Assembly (NCBI GenBank): GCA_017482685.1 | Contig: JAFUMP010000035.1 | Location: forward strand, 1-55,311 | DNA length: 55,311 nt | Direction of reading: 5' to 3' | DNA from: a bacterium | Lineage (GTDB): Bacteria; Cyanobacteriota; Vampirovibrionia; Gastranaerophilales; Gastranaerophilaceae | In this document: positions 36,899 to 46,473 of the stretch, in pieces | Layout of the letters: each line of letters opens with the position of its first letter | Position numbering within the stretch: the stretch's first letter is position 1 | The notes under the pieces: model-generated | The model's input: only the letters and a program-made list of their open reading frames with translations | The model's database searches: none | Told to the model about the DNA's origin: nothing | Translations under genes and position numbers: made by a program

Positions 36899-37644
36899 TC
36901 CAAATCCTTTAATGATTCAATAACATAAGGTGAAGTATCTTTTAGCTTGTCTGATGAAATTTGTCCAGTTGAAACAAGTATAGTATTTTTAATCCCAGCG
37001 TTTTTAGCGGAGATATAATCCATTGGTGCATCTCCAATCATAACAGTGTTTTCTGAACTTGAATTAAGGGCCTCTAATGCTATTTTGGTTGGAATTCCGC
37101 TTTCTTTTGTATATTCTGAGGTTTCTCTACCAATTACAACATCAAATAAAGATTCCCAGTTGAAATTTTTTATAGTAAGTTCAGTTGATACTACTGAATC
37201 TGAAGTTACGACTCCTATTTTAATATTGTTTTTGCGAAGTTCTTTTATAAAATCAATAGCGTTTTCTATTGGCTTTGTATATTTTTCTATTTCACTATAA
37301 AAATCTATGCTTACTTTGTCAAAAATGTCGGTAATTTCTTTTTCTGTAGTATAAATGTTAAAATCTTTTAATTTGTTAACAAAAATTTCTATAATTTTCA
37401 CTCTTGAGTATAAGGCTGTGATTCCTTCTGGAATCATTTTTTTTGTTTCAATATTGTAGCCCAAGATATCACAGAGTTTTGAGTGATTTACGGGATTTAG
37501 CTGGAATGTTTCTATTACTTTCAAAGAACGTAATTCTGTCATTTTTCCCCAAAAGTAATGTAAATCAATAAAAGTTCCATCTTTATCAAATAAAACTGTA
37601 TCAATATTATCTATTGTCCAATCTTTTGATATTAGTTTAATCAT
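36883..37644 (-). CDS. HAD-family phosphatase, phosphoglycolate phosphatase-like
   Basis: 253 residues. Motif I FDKDGTFIDL (nucleophile Asp), motif II VVTSDS, motif III lysine region YTKESGIP, and motif IV IGDAPMDYISAKNAG. A helical cap lies between motifs I and II. Hydrolyses small phosphate esters; the substrate is not fixed by the sequence. Overlaps ldpA by 8 bp. Confidence 0.85.
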   Translation of the reverse strand: MIKLISKDWTIDNIDTVLFDKDGTFIDLHYFWGKMTELRSLKVIETFQLNPVNHSKLCDILGYNIETKKMIPEGITALYSRVKIIEIFVNKLKDFNIYTTEKEITDIFDKVSIDFYSEIEKYTKPIENAIDFIKELRKNNIKIGVVTSDSVVSTELTIKNFNWESLFDVVIGRETSEYTKESGIPTKIALEALNSSSENTVMIGDAPMDYISAKNAGIKNTILVSTGQISSDKLKDTSPYVIESLKDLECLKI

Positions 37645-38608
37645 TTGTCATATTCCCTACAGAAGTATCAATTAGGCTTTTTGCGATTTTAACAGCTTCA
37701 TTTAAGGCCTGTTCATTTGTTAAAATATCATCCATTTCTAGATAGTTTTTTACTATTTTTCGAGCAAATGAGCCAACTGCTAAACAATGAGGTTTTACAC
37801 CACATAATTTTGCCAATTCTGTTGATTTTGTATTAGTACCGCCAGACATCATTATATATACTGGTAGTTTTGAGTTTTGAAAAAGCTGAGCTGTTGCAAC
37901 AGCTTGAAGGGTTGTTCCCCATTCATCATTGTTACCACTCATAGCAACTCCGTCAGCTTGTATAATTGTTGAGAAATCTTTTCTAGAAGAAATTAATCTT
38001 TTTACTCGTTCTATAAGTTTTTTATCACCTAACTCCGAGCGATCTAAGGATATGCAAAGTAATCCGTTATAAATTTCATTAATTTCTTGCCATTTTTCAT
38101 CAACATCTTTTTCATCTGTTGAAATAGCGTGAAATTCTATACAATCAATACCTTTTTCGATTAATTGGGGGAGTACTTTTTTATAGTCAATTATCTTTGA
38201 CTCCATATTTATAGCTTTTTGTGGGCATGCGCTTACACATTTAGAACATCCAATGCATCTTTCTTTATTTATCATAAATTTTTCTTTGAAATCTATTGCA
38301 TTGTGTGGACAAATTGTTTTACACGCTCCGCAAGTTATACATTTTTGTTGATTTATTGAAGCTTTTGTAATATGAGGATCACCTGCAATTCCTACACTAA
38401 CGCATAAATATCGTGGAGAATCTATTTTAGAATTTATAATCCCTTTTTTTGCAGCTTCTACAATTTCAGGCTTTGCACAAACATCAAAAAAAGCACAACC
38501 TGCTTTTGAATAGATTGTAACAAGTCTTTCCACTTCCACTACATCTTCGTTGCCAGCTCCACATACGAGCTTGAACCCTTTTCTTTGTTCAAATAAATCT
38601 TTTAGCAA
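37637..38608 (-). CDS. ldpA: LdpA-type iron-sulfur protein
   Basis: 323 residues. The N-terminal 80 residues (GFKLVCGAGNEDVVEVERLV; AGCAFFDVCA) and the C-terminal half (IEFHAIS; SGGTNTKSTELAKLCG) are a TIM-barrel-like LdpA architecture. Between them are two 4Fe-4S ferredoxin motifs: Cys90, 93, 96, 100 and Cys118, 121, 124, 128. In cyanobacteria LdpA tunes the circadian clock to redox state. No kai genes or photosystem genes are visible here, so a redox role apart from light is likely. Identification from memory of the cyanobacterial family. Confidence 0.82.
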   Translation of the reverse strand: MLKDLFEQRKGFKLVCGAGNEDVVEVERLVTIYSKAGCAFFDVCAKPEIVEAAKKGIINSKIDSPRYLCVSVGIAGDPHITKASINQQKCITCGACKTICPHNAIDFKEKFMINKERCIGCSKCVSACPQKAINMESKIIDYKKVLPQLIEKGIDCIEFHAISTDEKDVDEKWQEINEIYNGLLCISLDRSELGDKKLIERVKRLISSRKDFSTIIQADGVAMSGNNDEWGTTLQAVATAQLFQNSKLPVYIMMSGGTNTKSTELAKLCGVKPHCLAVGSFARKIVKNYLEMDDILTNEQALNEAVKIAKSLIDTSVGNMTND

Positions 38609-38738
38609 TGTTTTCTCGCTTTCTTTAATTTAATAAAAAAATTTTATTACGATAATATGAAAAAATCTAGCAAAAAAATTAACATAGTGTTATTTGTTTT
38701 AAGAAATAATTTATGTTATATTATTTATTAAGGAGAGC

Positions 38739-38778
38739 GTCCTTAAATCCGACTATTTGACTTTTTCTGATTTAGGAC
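38739..38778. repeat. 40-bp inverted repeat upstream of the 83-residue gene
   Basis: GTCCTTAAATC and GATTTAGGAC face each other across about 19 bp, just upstream of TATATAATAC, a probable -10. Could be an operator or an RNA hairpin in the leader. Confidence 0.4.
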
Positions 38779-38811
38779 TAAGTATATAATACATAGGTAA
38801 GGGTATTTTAA

Positions 38812-39063
38812 ATGAAGCTAATCAACAGAATGAAAATGTTTGAACAACAATATGTGTTTTTAAGATGGGCTACTGGAGCTGAGTATGGGAAAATAACATT
38901 TGTTGGAGAAGATTACATAGAATTTAATATTATTGATGTTGATACAATGGAATATCGAGAAACCGTTGTTATAAACTCTCAGCTTATTTTAGAAGCGGTA
39001 TTTGGTGGACCTGATATTTCAAGAATTGTTGCAGAAATTTCATCAATGCTTACAGATTCTTAA
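38812..39063 (+). CDS. Small conserved-looking protein, 83 residues
   Basis: Compact beta-rich sequence (FLRWATGAEYGKITFVGEDY; IEFNIIDVDTMEYRETVVIN), of the size of an Sm-like or SH3-like barrel, with a short C-terminal helix. No signal or membrane segment. I believe related small proteins occur in cyanobacteria, but I cannot verify that. It lies 20 bp before comM in the same direction. Confidence 0.65.
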   Translation: MKLINRMKMFEQQYVFLRWATGAEYGKITFVGEDYIEFNIIDVDTMEYRETVVINSQLILEAVFGGPDISRIVAEISSMLTDS

Positions 39064-39083
39064 TTTTATAATATAATTTTTTT

Positions 39084-40604
39084 ATGGTCGCAAAAGCAAT
39101 AACAGCAGCTACGGTTGGAATTAATGCATACAAGATAGAGGTAGAAGTTGATGTAATCAATTCTTTACCTAATATTAGTATTGTTGGTTTGCCAGATAGT
39201 TCCGTAAATGAAGCTCGAGAGCGAGTTCATTCTGCAATCAAAAATTCAGGTTTTTCTTTCCCTTTAGGTAGGGTGATTGTTAATCTTGCACCTGCTGATA
39301 TAAGAAAAGAAGGTACAAATTTTGATTTACCGATTGCTATTGGGATTCTAAAAGAACAAGGGATTAATATTCCGGATGATTTAACACTGGCTTTTTTGGG
39401 TGAGCTTTCTTTGGATGGCTCTTTAAGAGGTGTAAATGGAGTTTTACCTTTGGTATTAGGATTAAAAGAACAAGGTATTTCAACTGTATTTGTTCCTCAA
39501 GCTAATGCTAAAGAAGCTGCTCTTGTTCAAGGGATTAAAGTTTTTGGGGCTAATCATTTAAGAGATATTATATCTCATTTTGAGGAATCTCCTTTAAAAG
39601 AAACAGTTGTGGATATTAATAAGTATCTTGAAGAAAATGCGCTTACAGATTATTCATTTGATTTTAAAGATGTGAAAGGACAACAAAAAGCTAAAAAAGC
39701 TTTGGAAATTGCAGCAGCAGGTGCTCACAATGTGCTTATGTCGGGTTCTCCAGGTTCAGGAAAGACAATGATGGCGAAATGTATGGCATCAATTTTACCA
39801 CCTCTAGAGTTGCAAGAAGCTTTAGAGCTTACCAAGATTTATAGCATAAGTGGATTACTTTCTTCAGATAAGCCTTTAATGACAAAACGTCCATATAGAC
39901 CAGTTCACCATACAGCTTCGCCTAATGGAATTATTGGTGGTGGAACAACTCCTCGTCCTGGTGAAATTACGCTTGCTCATAGAGGAGTTTTATTCCTTGA
40001 TGAAATGGTAGAATTTCCAAGGAATGTACTTGAAGTACTGAGACAGCCATTAGAAGATGGTGAAGTTGTAATTTCCCGTTCAAAAAATTCAATTAAATAT
40101 CCTAGTAACTTTATATTATTAGGGGCTATGAATCCTTGTCCTTGTGGTTTTTTAGGAGATAGAGAAAAGCAATGTACTTGTTCTGAATATCAAATTCAGC
40201 GTTATAGAAGTAAATTGTCAGGCCCTTTGTTAGATAGGATTGATTTAGTTATTAATGTTCCAAGGCTTACAACAGAAGAATTAATTAATACAACAGTAGA
40301 AGCTGAGCCATCTTGTCAAATAAGAGAGAGGGTTATAAAAGCTCGTAAGATTCAAGCAAAAAGGTATGAAAAAGATGGAATTTTAACTAATTCTGAACTT
40401 ACAGCTGATTTAATAAAAAAATATTGTATATTGAATGAAGCTTCTACCCAGCTAATGAAAACGGCTGCGCAAAAATATCAGCTTTCTGGAAGAAAGTACA
40501 ATAGAATATTAAAGATTGCAAGAACTATTGCTGATTTAGCTGGTGCAGAAAACATTGAAACAATTCATCTAACACAAGCTTTGCAATATAGAAGCGATAA
40601 TTAA
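39084..40604 (+). CDS. comM: YifB/ComM Mg-chelatase-like AAA+ ATPase
   Basis: 506 residues. An N-terminal Lon-protease-like S5 fold domain (about 1-180, IVGLPDSSVNEARERVHSAI) precedes an AAA+ core with Walker A GSPGSGKTMMAK and Walker B VLFLDEMVEF. A cysteine-containing NPCPCGFLGD segment and a C-terminal Mg_chelatase_C region follow. ComM is a branch-migration helicase promoting integration of transformed DNA. It fits with dprA elsewhere in the window. Confidence 0.93.
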   Translation: MVAKAITAATVGINAYKIEVEVDVINSLPNISIVGLPDSSVNEARERVHSAIKNSGFSFPLGRVIVNLAPADIRKEGTNFDLPIAIGILKEQGINIPDDLTLAFLGELSLDGSLRGVNGVLPLVLGLKEQGISTVFVPQANAKEAALVQGIKVFGANHLRDIISHFEESPLKETVVDINKYLEENALTDYSFDFKDVKGQQKAKKALEIAAAGAHNVLMSGSPGSGKTMMAKCMASILPPLELQEALELTKIYSISGLLSSDKPLMTKRPYRPVHHTASPNGIIGGGTTPRPGEITLAHRGVLFLDEMVEFPRNVLEVLRQPLEDGEVVISRSKNSIKYPSNFILLGAMNPCPCGFLGDREKQCTCSEYQIQRYRSKLSGPLLDRIDLVINVPRLTTEELINTTVEAEPSCQIRERVIKARKIQAKRYEKDGILTNSELTADLIKKYCILNEASTQLMKTAAQKYQLSGRKYNRILKIARTIADLAGAENIETIHLTQALQYRSDN

Positions 40605-41416
40605 CAAGTTTTTTTTAAGCCCTTGTTTTTAAGTCTTTGTTCAATTCTTCTATACCATTTTAATTTTTGTTGGAATAAAGTTTGGTAGCCTGCAAAATTA
40701 GCTTTGCTAATATCATACATTTGTTTATCACAAAGAGCCTCTAATGTTTTTGCAAGATAATTAGTATATTCTTTTCTATCAATTTTCCCAGCTTCAAGTT
40801 CGATGATTTCTCCCATTTCTACCATAACCTCAGGGCGATTATCTCTTAAAAAGAAATAGTTAACTGCGATAGGCATTAACCCTACTTTGCCATATTTTTT
40901 AGCAGCTTTTTCTGCAATATATGCTAAGCCAGAACGAAAATCTATAGGTCTAGCGTTAGGTGGATTAATAATACCTTGTGGGAACAAGTATAAAATAGCA
41001 TTTGGATTTCCAACTTGTTCAATTGAATATTTTAACGCATCCATAGATGCTTGAGGTGATTTTTTATTAACGCTAAAAGCTCCAGAACGTCTTAGTAGTG
41101 GAAAACGATTTAACTCTTCTACCATTAAACGGATTTCTTTGTTAAAGATTCTATTTGTTATATGGTATCCAACAATACCATCCCACCAATTTGAATGTGG
41201 AGCAAACATAATGATAGGCATGTTTGGATCTTTTTTGAAATAATTTTCTGCACCTTTATAACGAAATGCATAAAATCTATCTTCAAGCATTCCATAGTAA
41301 AAGAAATCTGCAACCTTTAGCCAAAATGGAGTTGTTGCTGCCGGACAGAACTTCTCATCAATATTGCGAAGTTTTGTTGGAGGTACTCCTGAATATAAAT
41401 CCTCTAGATTAACCAT
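40601..41416 (-). CDS. PlsC-like 1-acyl-glycerol-3-phosphate acyltransferase
   Basis: 271 residues from the ATG; a TTG seven codons upstream is also possible and neither has a good ribosome site. The acyltransferase motif HSNWWD (HX4D) and the second block YLFPQGIINPPN (the FPEG-type motif has Gln for Glu) identify the family. No N-terminal transmembrane helix is obvious. Likely phospholipid synthesis or lipid modification. Overlaps the end of comM by 4 bp on the opposite strand. Confidence 0.8.
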   Translation of the reverse strand: MVNLEDLYSGVPPTKLRNIDEKFCPAATTPFWLKVADFFYYGMLEDRFYAFRYKGAENYFKKDPNMPIIMFAPHSNWWDGIVGYHITNRIFNKEIRLMVEELNRFPLLRRSGAFSVNKKSPQASMDALKYSIEQVGNPNAILYLFPQGIINPPNARPIDFRSGLAYIAEKAAKKYGKVGLMPIAVNYFFLRDNRPEVMVEMGEIIELEAGKIDRKEYTNYLAKTLEALCDKQMYDISKANFAGYQTLFQQKLKWYRRIEQRLKNKGLKKTC

Positions 41417-41591
41417 AAGTAAATAATACAACTTCAATCTTTTTTTGTGAACAATTTAGGGCTGAATTTTTACAATCTTAACATATTGAAAAGTTTAAAC
41501 CAGTTATTTTTATTTTAAGTTTAAGTTGATTAACTCTTTTTGCTTGTGTTAAAATGGTATGGTATAACTTGAATTAAGGGGAATTATAAAT

Positions 41592-42689
41592 ATGTTAAGA
41601 GCCGGAATTGTAGGACTACCAAATGTAGGAAAATCAACATTATTTAATGCGCTTACTGCGACGAAAAATGCGCAGAGTGCGAATTATCCGTTTTGTACAA
41701 TTGAACCAAATGTTGGTGTCGTTACAGTTCCGGATGAAAGATTAAAAGTTCTTTTAGATTTATGCAAGGCAAAAGAAATTATTCCAACTGTAATAGAATT
41801 TGTAGATATTGCTGGTTTAGTTAAGGGTGCAAGTCAAGGTGAAGGACTTGGAAACCAGTTTTTACATAATATAAGAGAAGTAGATGCTATTATTCAAGTT
41901 GTTCGTTGTTTTGATGACGAAAATACAATTCACGTAGCAGGAAAAGTCGATCCAATTAGTGATATCGAAATAATTAACGCAGAGCTTGCTCTTGCTGATT
42001 TAGCTTCTGTTGAAAGACGTATCCAAAGGATTCAAAAACAAGCGAAGGGTGGAGATAAGGATGCTGTATTAGAAAATAATGCATTACTTAAACTCCAAGA
42101 ACTTTTGGGACAAGGTACATTTATTAATCTTGAAGATCATTTTAGTGCCGATGAAATCGCAGTAATAAAACCTCTTAATTTAATGTCTGTTAAACCTGTT
42201 ATTTATTGTGCAAATGTTTCTGAATTCGATTTGAAAGCTGGTAACGAATATACAAAACGAGTTGAAGAGTATGCGAAATCTCATGGAGCTCAGACTGTTA
42301 TAATTTGTGCTCGAATTGAAGAAGAACTTGTTGAGTTAGGTGAAGACGGCGCTAAAGAATATTTAGAAGAGCTTGGTGTAGAAGACAGTGGTATTGATAA
42401 AATGATTAAATCGGTATACAGATTATTGAATTTAATTACTTTTATAACAGCTGGAGAAAAAGAAGTTCATGCTTGGACTTGTTCAGCTAATACAAAAGCT
42501 CCTCAAGCTGCAGGTGTTATTCACACAGATTTTGAAAAAGGTTTTATTAGAGCAGAAGTGACTTCTTATAAGGATTTTGCAGAATGTGGCTCTTATACTG
42601 CTTGTAAAGAAAAAGGTGTTACACGCCTTGAGGGTAAAGATTATATTGTTCAAGATGGTGATATTGTCCATTTTAGATTTGCAGTGTAA
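41592..42689 (+). CDS. ychF: Redox-regulated ATPase YchF
   Basis: 365 residues. P-loop GLPNVGKST, switch II DIAGLVKGAS, and the Obg-like G4 motif NVSE in place of NKxD, which gives ATP preference. Coiled-coil insert at about 130-170 and C-terminal TGS domain (ITFITAGEKEVHAWTC onward). Binds ribosomes. Alone, with a strong terminator. Confidence 0.95.
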   Translation: MLRAGIVGLPNVGKSTLFNALTATKNAQSANYPFCTIEPNVGVVTVPDERLKVLLDLCKAKEIIPTVIEFVDIAGLVKGASQGEGLGNQFLHNIREVDAIIQVVRCFDDENTIHVAGKVDPISDIEIINAELALADLASVERRIQRIQKQAKGGDKDAVLENNALLKLQELLGQGTFINLEDHFSADEIAVIKPLNLMSVKPVIYCANVSEFDLKAGNEYTKRVEEYAKSHGAQTVIICARIEEELVELGEDGAKEYLEELGVEDSGIDKMIKSVYRLLNLITFITAGEKEVHAWTCSANTKAPQAAGVIHTDFEKGFIRAEVTSYKDFAECGSYTACKEKGVTRLEGKDYIVQDGDIVHFRFAV

Positions 42690-42703
42690 ATAAGTTTTTA
42701 TAA

Positions 42704-42746
42704 AATAAATTTGACTTGTAGATAAAACTACAAGTCAAATTTATTT
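42704..42746 (+). terminator. Terminator of ychF
   Basis: Perfect 18-bp arms AATAAATTTGACTTGTAG / CTACAAGTCAAATTTATT around ATAAAA. An unusually long AT-rich stem. Confidence 0.8.
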
Positions 42747-42804
42747 CTAAGCTAGCAATTTTATTTTTTAGAAGGTTTAATAAGATTAAAAGGAGAAAAT
42801 AGAT

Positions 42805-43404
42805 ATGCAAGTTTATAATAATTCACAAATTCTACAATCTATGTCTTATACTAATTTTAAAGGGTTTAAATCAGCTCCAAAATGTGTGGGACTATATGAG
42901 AAATATCCTGAATATGGGAAACAATTAATTGATACATTTAAGAATAATTCAAAAGCGATAGAATTCTGTAAAAAATATAATAATGTTGAGTTGTTTTTTT
43001 TAGCATGTAAAGATTCAATGAGTGGTGTTGAAAGTTATATCCGTATTCTTTTTGATAATCCTGCAAAGAGTAAATTTTTAGGTCTTTTTGGTTCTATAAG
43101 GGATGAAATATCTCTTTCAGCGTATGGGAATGCATACAATATAGAAGATAGCCTTAAAGACAGTACTAATCGTCTGGTAGATGAAATTATAGAAAGCACT
43201 GCAGGTAAGTCTGTAAGTGGAATCCTTAATCAACATTTGAAATTAAAAGAAGATGAAATTCAAGAAGCTTTAGCTCAAAAATCTGATAAAATAAAAGAGA
43301 AAAAAGAAAATGAAAATAAGGCTCTTACTCTAAAAGAGCAGAAGAAATCTTCTCAAAAAAAATTGGATGCTTCTATTCAAGAGTTAATGGATAGTGTTAA
43401 GTAA
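42805..43404 (+). CDS. Hypothetical FKG-motif protein, 199 residues
   Basis: The N-terminus MQVYNNSQILQSMSYTNFKG carries the Phe-Lys-Gly motif at 18-20. The middle is a helical globular region, and residues about 145-195 are a Lys/Glu-rich coiled coil. Reaches no membrane and has no classical signal peptide. AAAAGGAG precedes the ATG. Same design (motif, globule, coiled coil) as the FKA protein at 19603. Function unknown. Confidence 0.68.
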   Translation: MQVYNNSQILQSMSYTNFKGFKSAPKCVGLYEKYPEYGKQLIDTFKNNSKAIEFCKKYNNVELFFLACKDSMSGVESYIRILFDNPAKSKFLGLFGSIRDEISLSAYGNAYNIEDSLKDSTNRLVDEIIESTAGKSVSGILNQHLKLKEDEIQEALAQKSDKIKEKKENENKALTLKEQKKSSQKKLDASIQELMDSVK

Positions 43405-43448
43405 TTTAATTTACTTGATTTTTAAGATAAATCCATTAAAATAGTTTT

Positions 43449-44180
43449 ATGCTAAGGATTTTATTGTTATTAATAATATTTACTTCTTTACCCGTATTTG
43501 CGGATTATAACCCACTATCGGATGATCCTATTGAGAGTGTTGAGCAGTTTTATAAAGATGAAGAGGGTGAAGAATCTTCTCCTGAGTTTGAATATACAGC
43601 AGGACAAGCTCCTAAATCAAGCGAATCTACCGAAGCTACAACTACTACCGATACTGCAAAACCTATAGAAGCAAAACCAAGCAAAAATTATGCTGAAATC
43701 TATAATAATCTTGAGCCTGCAAAACATTCTTATATGCATAATATTGATCCTGACCAATATTATGATATGAAAGATGCAACTTGGGCGCCATATCCGCTTT
43801 TAAGACTAAATTCTTATATTTATTTTAAAGAGAATTCAATAGAGCCTGGTTATTATTTACTTACTCCTCGTCAACATAAAGATAAGTGGTATTTATTATT
43901 TAAGCAAAATGGTAAAGTCTCACATATAATACCTGTCTATGAGCGTGATATTGTACCAGAATTCTTTTATGATAAACATTTGCCAAAACCCAAATTAACT
44001 AAAGCTCAAAAGATTCACATGGGTGCGCTTAGCTTTTTGGGTAAATTTAATAGTACAAAACGTAAGGATCCAATAAAATCATATATGGAAATTACGGATT
44101 TAGAAAATCATTTTGTTTCAATCATAATATATTATGGAAACCACAAGTACTCTACAATTTTTAGGACGATTAAGCTGTAG
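43449..44180 (+). CDS. Exported hypothetical protein
   Basis: Signal peptide MLRILLLLIIFTSLPVFA. It is followed by an acidic, Ser/Thr-rich low-complexity segment (about 20-80) and a C-terminal domain of about 150 residues with beta character (YPLLRLNSYIYFKENS; GYYLLTPRQHKDKWYLLFKQ). No membrane helix beyond the signal, no lipobox. Periplasmic or secreted. Not recognised. Confidence 0.68.
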   Translation: MLRILLLLIIFTSLPVFADYNPLSDDPIESVEQFYKDEEGEESSPEFEYTAGQAPKSSESTEATTTTDTAKPIEAKPSKNYAEIYNNLEPAKHSYMHNIDPDQYYDMKDATWAPYPLLRLNSYIYFKENSIEPGYYLLTPRQHKDKWYLLFKQNGKVSHIIPVYERDIVPEFFYDKHLPKPKLTKAQKIHMGALSFLGKFNSTKRKDPIKSYMEITDLENHFVSIIIYYGNHKYSTIFRTIKL

Positions 44181-44209
44181 TGAAATGTAGATAGAATACT
44201 AAATAAATT

Positions 44210-44236
44210 AGGCTTGTATATTTATACAAGCCCAAT
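44210..44236. terminator. Hairpin between converging genes
   Basis: GGCTTGTATA-TT-TATACAAGCC lies between the exported protein gene and the Na/Pi transporter gene. T-tracts are weak on both sides. Confidence 0.55.
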
Positions 44237-44259
44237 TGTGTATTAAGAAAATTTTTAGT

Positions 44260-46032
44260 TTAAACTTTTTCTTCTTGCTTCTTTTTTGATACAGAATATC
44301 TAGATTTAAAGTTTTCATATTTGCTTACAAAAAGCATATCTTCATCTTTGTTTCTATGATTATATTCGTGTTTTTCAATTGTGCTATCATAAAGCTGAAT
44401 TACACTTGTTGCTATATTCCCACAGTGAGCAGCGATTCTTCTCATATCATTTAATAAGTCTGAGAATAAGAAGCTTACGTCAGGAGTACAAAGTCCATCT
44501 TTTAATCTTTGAATATGTCTGTTTTTAACTTTTCTTATCATTCGTTTGATAACAGCTTCAAGAGGTTCAACTTCTTGAGCTAAAGCTATATTATCCGTTT
44601 TATATGCTTCAAAAGACATTAAAAATATTTCTGAAACTGCGTGTACTATAACTTTTAGCTCTTCTACAGCTAATTGTGATAATTTCTTTTCACTATCTTT
44701 TAATTTCTCAGCTATCTTAAGAATATAAGTTGCGTGGTCGCCCATTCTTTCGTAGTCCCCAATTGCTAACATTAGTTGAGAAATACGAGCATTGTCCTCT
44801 TCTGTTAGTTCTTTTGCCGAAAGTTTTATTAAGAAAGAGTTTAGTTTATCCTCATACATATCAATTTTAGCTTCGTTTGAAGAGATTTGTTCTGCTCTTT
44901 TTTTATGATAGCTTTTTAGCATCTTTGTAGAATTTATAAAGTTAAATTCTACCATTTCGGCCATCTTAACTGATTGTCTATAACATTCAGCTATTGCAAA
45001 AGACGGAGCAAGTAGTAATCTATCATCAAGAAGTACAGATTCTCCTTTGATTTTTCTATCAGGTACTGTAGCAATTGCGATTTTTTCTAATAGATTCACA
45101 AAAGGGAATAGGACAATTGTCGCTACTATATTGAATATAGAATGTACAACTGCTATTCCAAAAGGTGAAATATTGGCGTTATGTAATGCAAATTTTGTTA
45201 CTGAATAAACCGCAAAATATCCAGACAATAATATAACTGTTCCTAAAAGATTAAATATAACGTGTACAGCTGCAACACGTTTCGCTGCAGTGCTTACTCC
45301 GCTTAAACAAGAAAGAACGGCAGAAATACAAGTACCAATATTTTGTCCCATAATAATTGGAACTGCCATGCCATAAGTCATTCCTCCAACCATTGATAAA
45401 GCTTGTAATATACCAATAGAAGCCGCTGAACTTTGGATTATTGCAGTAACAATAGCACCTATAAATACCCCGAAGACAGGATTGTTGAACATTAATAGTG
45501 TTTGTTGGAATTCAGGCATTCCTGCAAGTGGTGACATAGAATCACTCATTACCTTCATACCAAACATTAGGATTGCAAAGCCTATAAGTATTGAACCAAC
45601 ACTTTTGCGTTTATTGCTTTTTGCTACCATTATCATTATTACACCTACAAGTGCCATAATTGGAGAAAACGAATCTGGTTTTAATAATCTGACAAAAAAG
45701 TTTGTACTTTGTATTCCTGATAAACTTAAAATCCAAGCTGTAATTGTTGTTCCAATATTAGAACCCATTATAACCCCAATTGCTTGAGATAGTTTCATAA
45801 TACCAGAGTTAACAAGACCAACTAGCATAACAGTAACGGCAGAAGATGATTGTACAGCAGCTGTAATCCCCGCACCAAAAATTAATGCTTTAATTGGATT
45901 AGCAGTCATTTGTCTTAAAATTCGTTCTAATCTACCACCAGCAATTTTTTCTAAGCCAGATGACATTATGGTAATACCATATAAGAAAAATGCTAGGCCT
46001 CCGCATAGTGTAAATATTGAAAATATATCCAT
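44260..46032 (-). CDS. Na/Pi cotransporter family protein with PhoU-like domain
   Basis: 590 residues. An N-terminal membrane domain of about eight to ten helices carries two inverted QSS repeats (AVQSSSAVTVML and IIQSSAASIGIL), the sodium/phosphate signature. A cytosolic helical PhoU-like domain (about 340-560) contains the ERMGDHA-type sequence. Imports or exports phosphate with sodium. The ATG at 46032 follows GAAGGG; five codons further upstream are not supported. Confidence 0.92.
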   Translation of the reverse strand: MDIFSIFTLCGGLAFFLYGITIMSSGLEKIAGGRLERILRQMTANPIKALIFGAGITAAVQSSSAVTVMLVGLVNSGIMKLSQAIGVIMGSNIGTTITAWILSLSGIQSTNFFVRLLKPDSFSPIMALVGVIMIMVAKSNKRKSVGSILIGFAILMFGMKVMSDSMSPLAGMPEFQQTLLMFNNPVFGVFIGAIVTAIIQSSAASIGILQALSMVGGMTYGMAVPIIMGQNIGTCISAVLSCLSGVSTAAKRVAAVHVIFNLLGTVILLSGYFAVYSVTKFALHNANISPFGIAVVHSIFNIVATIVLFPFVNLLEKIAIATVPDRKIKGESVLLDDRLLLAPSFAIAECYRQSVKMAEMVEFNFINSTKMLKSYHKKRAEQISSNEAKIDMYEDKLNSFLIKLSAKELTEEDNARISQLMLAIGDYERMGDHATYILKIAEKLKDSEKKLSQLAVEELKVIVHAVSEIFLMSFEAYKTDNIALAQEVEPLEAVIKRMIRKVKNRHIQRLKDGLCTPDVSFLFSDLLNDMRRIAAHCGNIATSVIQLYDSTIEKHEYNHRNKDEDMLFVSKYENFKSRYSVSKKKQEEKV

Positions 46033-46174
46033 ATTTTTCCCTTCCAAGTTATCCTTATTTAGGCATATATTCTAGTTTATCACAAGGATATTTTTTCTTC
46101 TGTATTATTGTTTCAAAATGTTTACAAAAAAAGAAAATTTTAACCTTTTTGTTACAAAACTTAATAATTTACAT

Positions 46175-46216
46175 AAAAAAAGGAAATTTTTTAAAATATA
46201 AATACTTTATATATAC
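46175..46216 (+). promoter_or_regulatory. Shared promoter-like motif, copy 2
   Basis: A7, GGAAATT (46182-46188), 13 bp, ATACTT (46202-46207), TATATATA; 40 bp before the 62-residue gene. Confidence 0.5.
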
Positions 46217-46247
46217 ATAAGAGATATTTAAAATAAGAGAGGCTAAC

Positions 46248-46436
46248 ATGACAACTGAAAACAAAAGAAGATTTACTGTTATTGAAAATACTGAAATTAA
46301 AACACAAGATTTTAGTGAAAAAGAAACAAATAATTATATGTCAAATCCTATGTATCAAAAATTGTTAAATTTTAAAAATTTACAAGATCAACAGAAAAAA
46401 AGATTTTCAGTAGATGATTTGTTCAAATTGTGTTAA
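46248..46436 (+). CDS. Small protein with C-terminal DLFKLC
   Basis: 62 residues, hydrophilic, ending KRFSVDDLFKLC. Also has an internal KRRFTV echo of KKRFSV. Starts behind AGAGAGG. The C-terminal ending matches the 55-residue protein at 36057 in form. Preceded by the shared promoter-like motif. Function unknown. Confidence 0.6.
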   Translation: MTTENKRRFTVIENTEIKTQDFSEKETNNYMSNPMYQKLLNFKNLQDQQKKRFSVDDLFKLC

Positions 46437-46473
46437 TAATAATTATTATTAATATATTTGAATAGGTTAAAAC

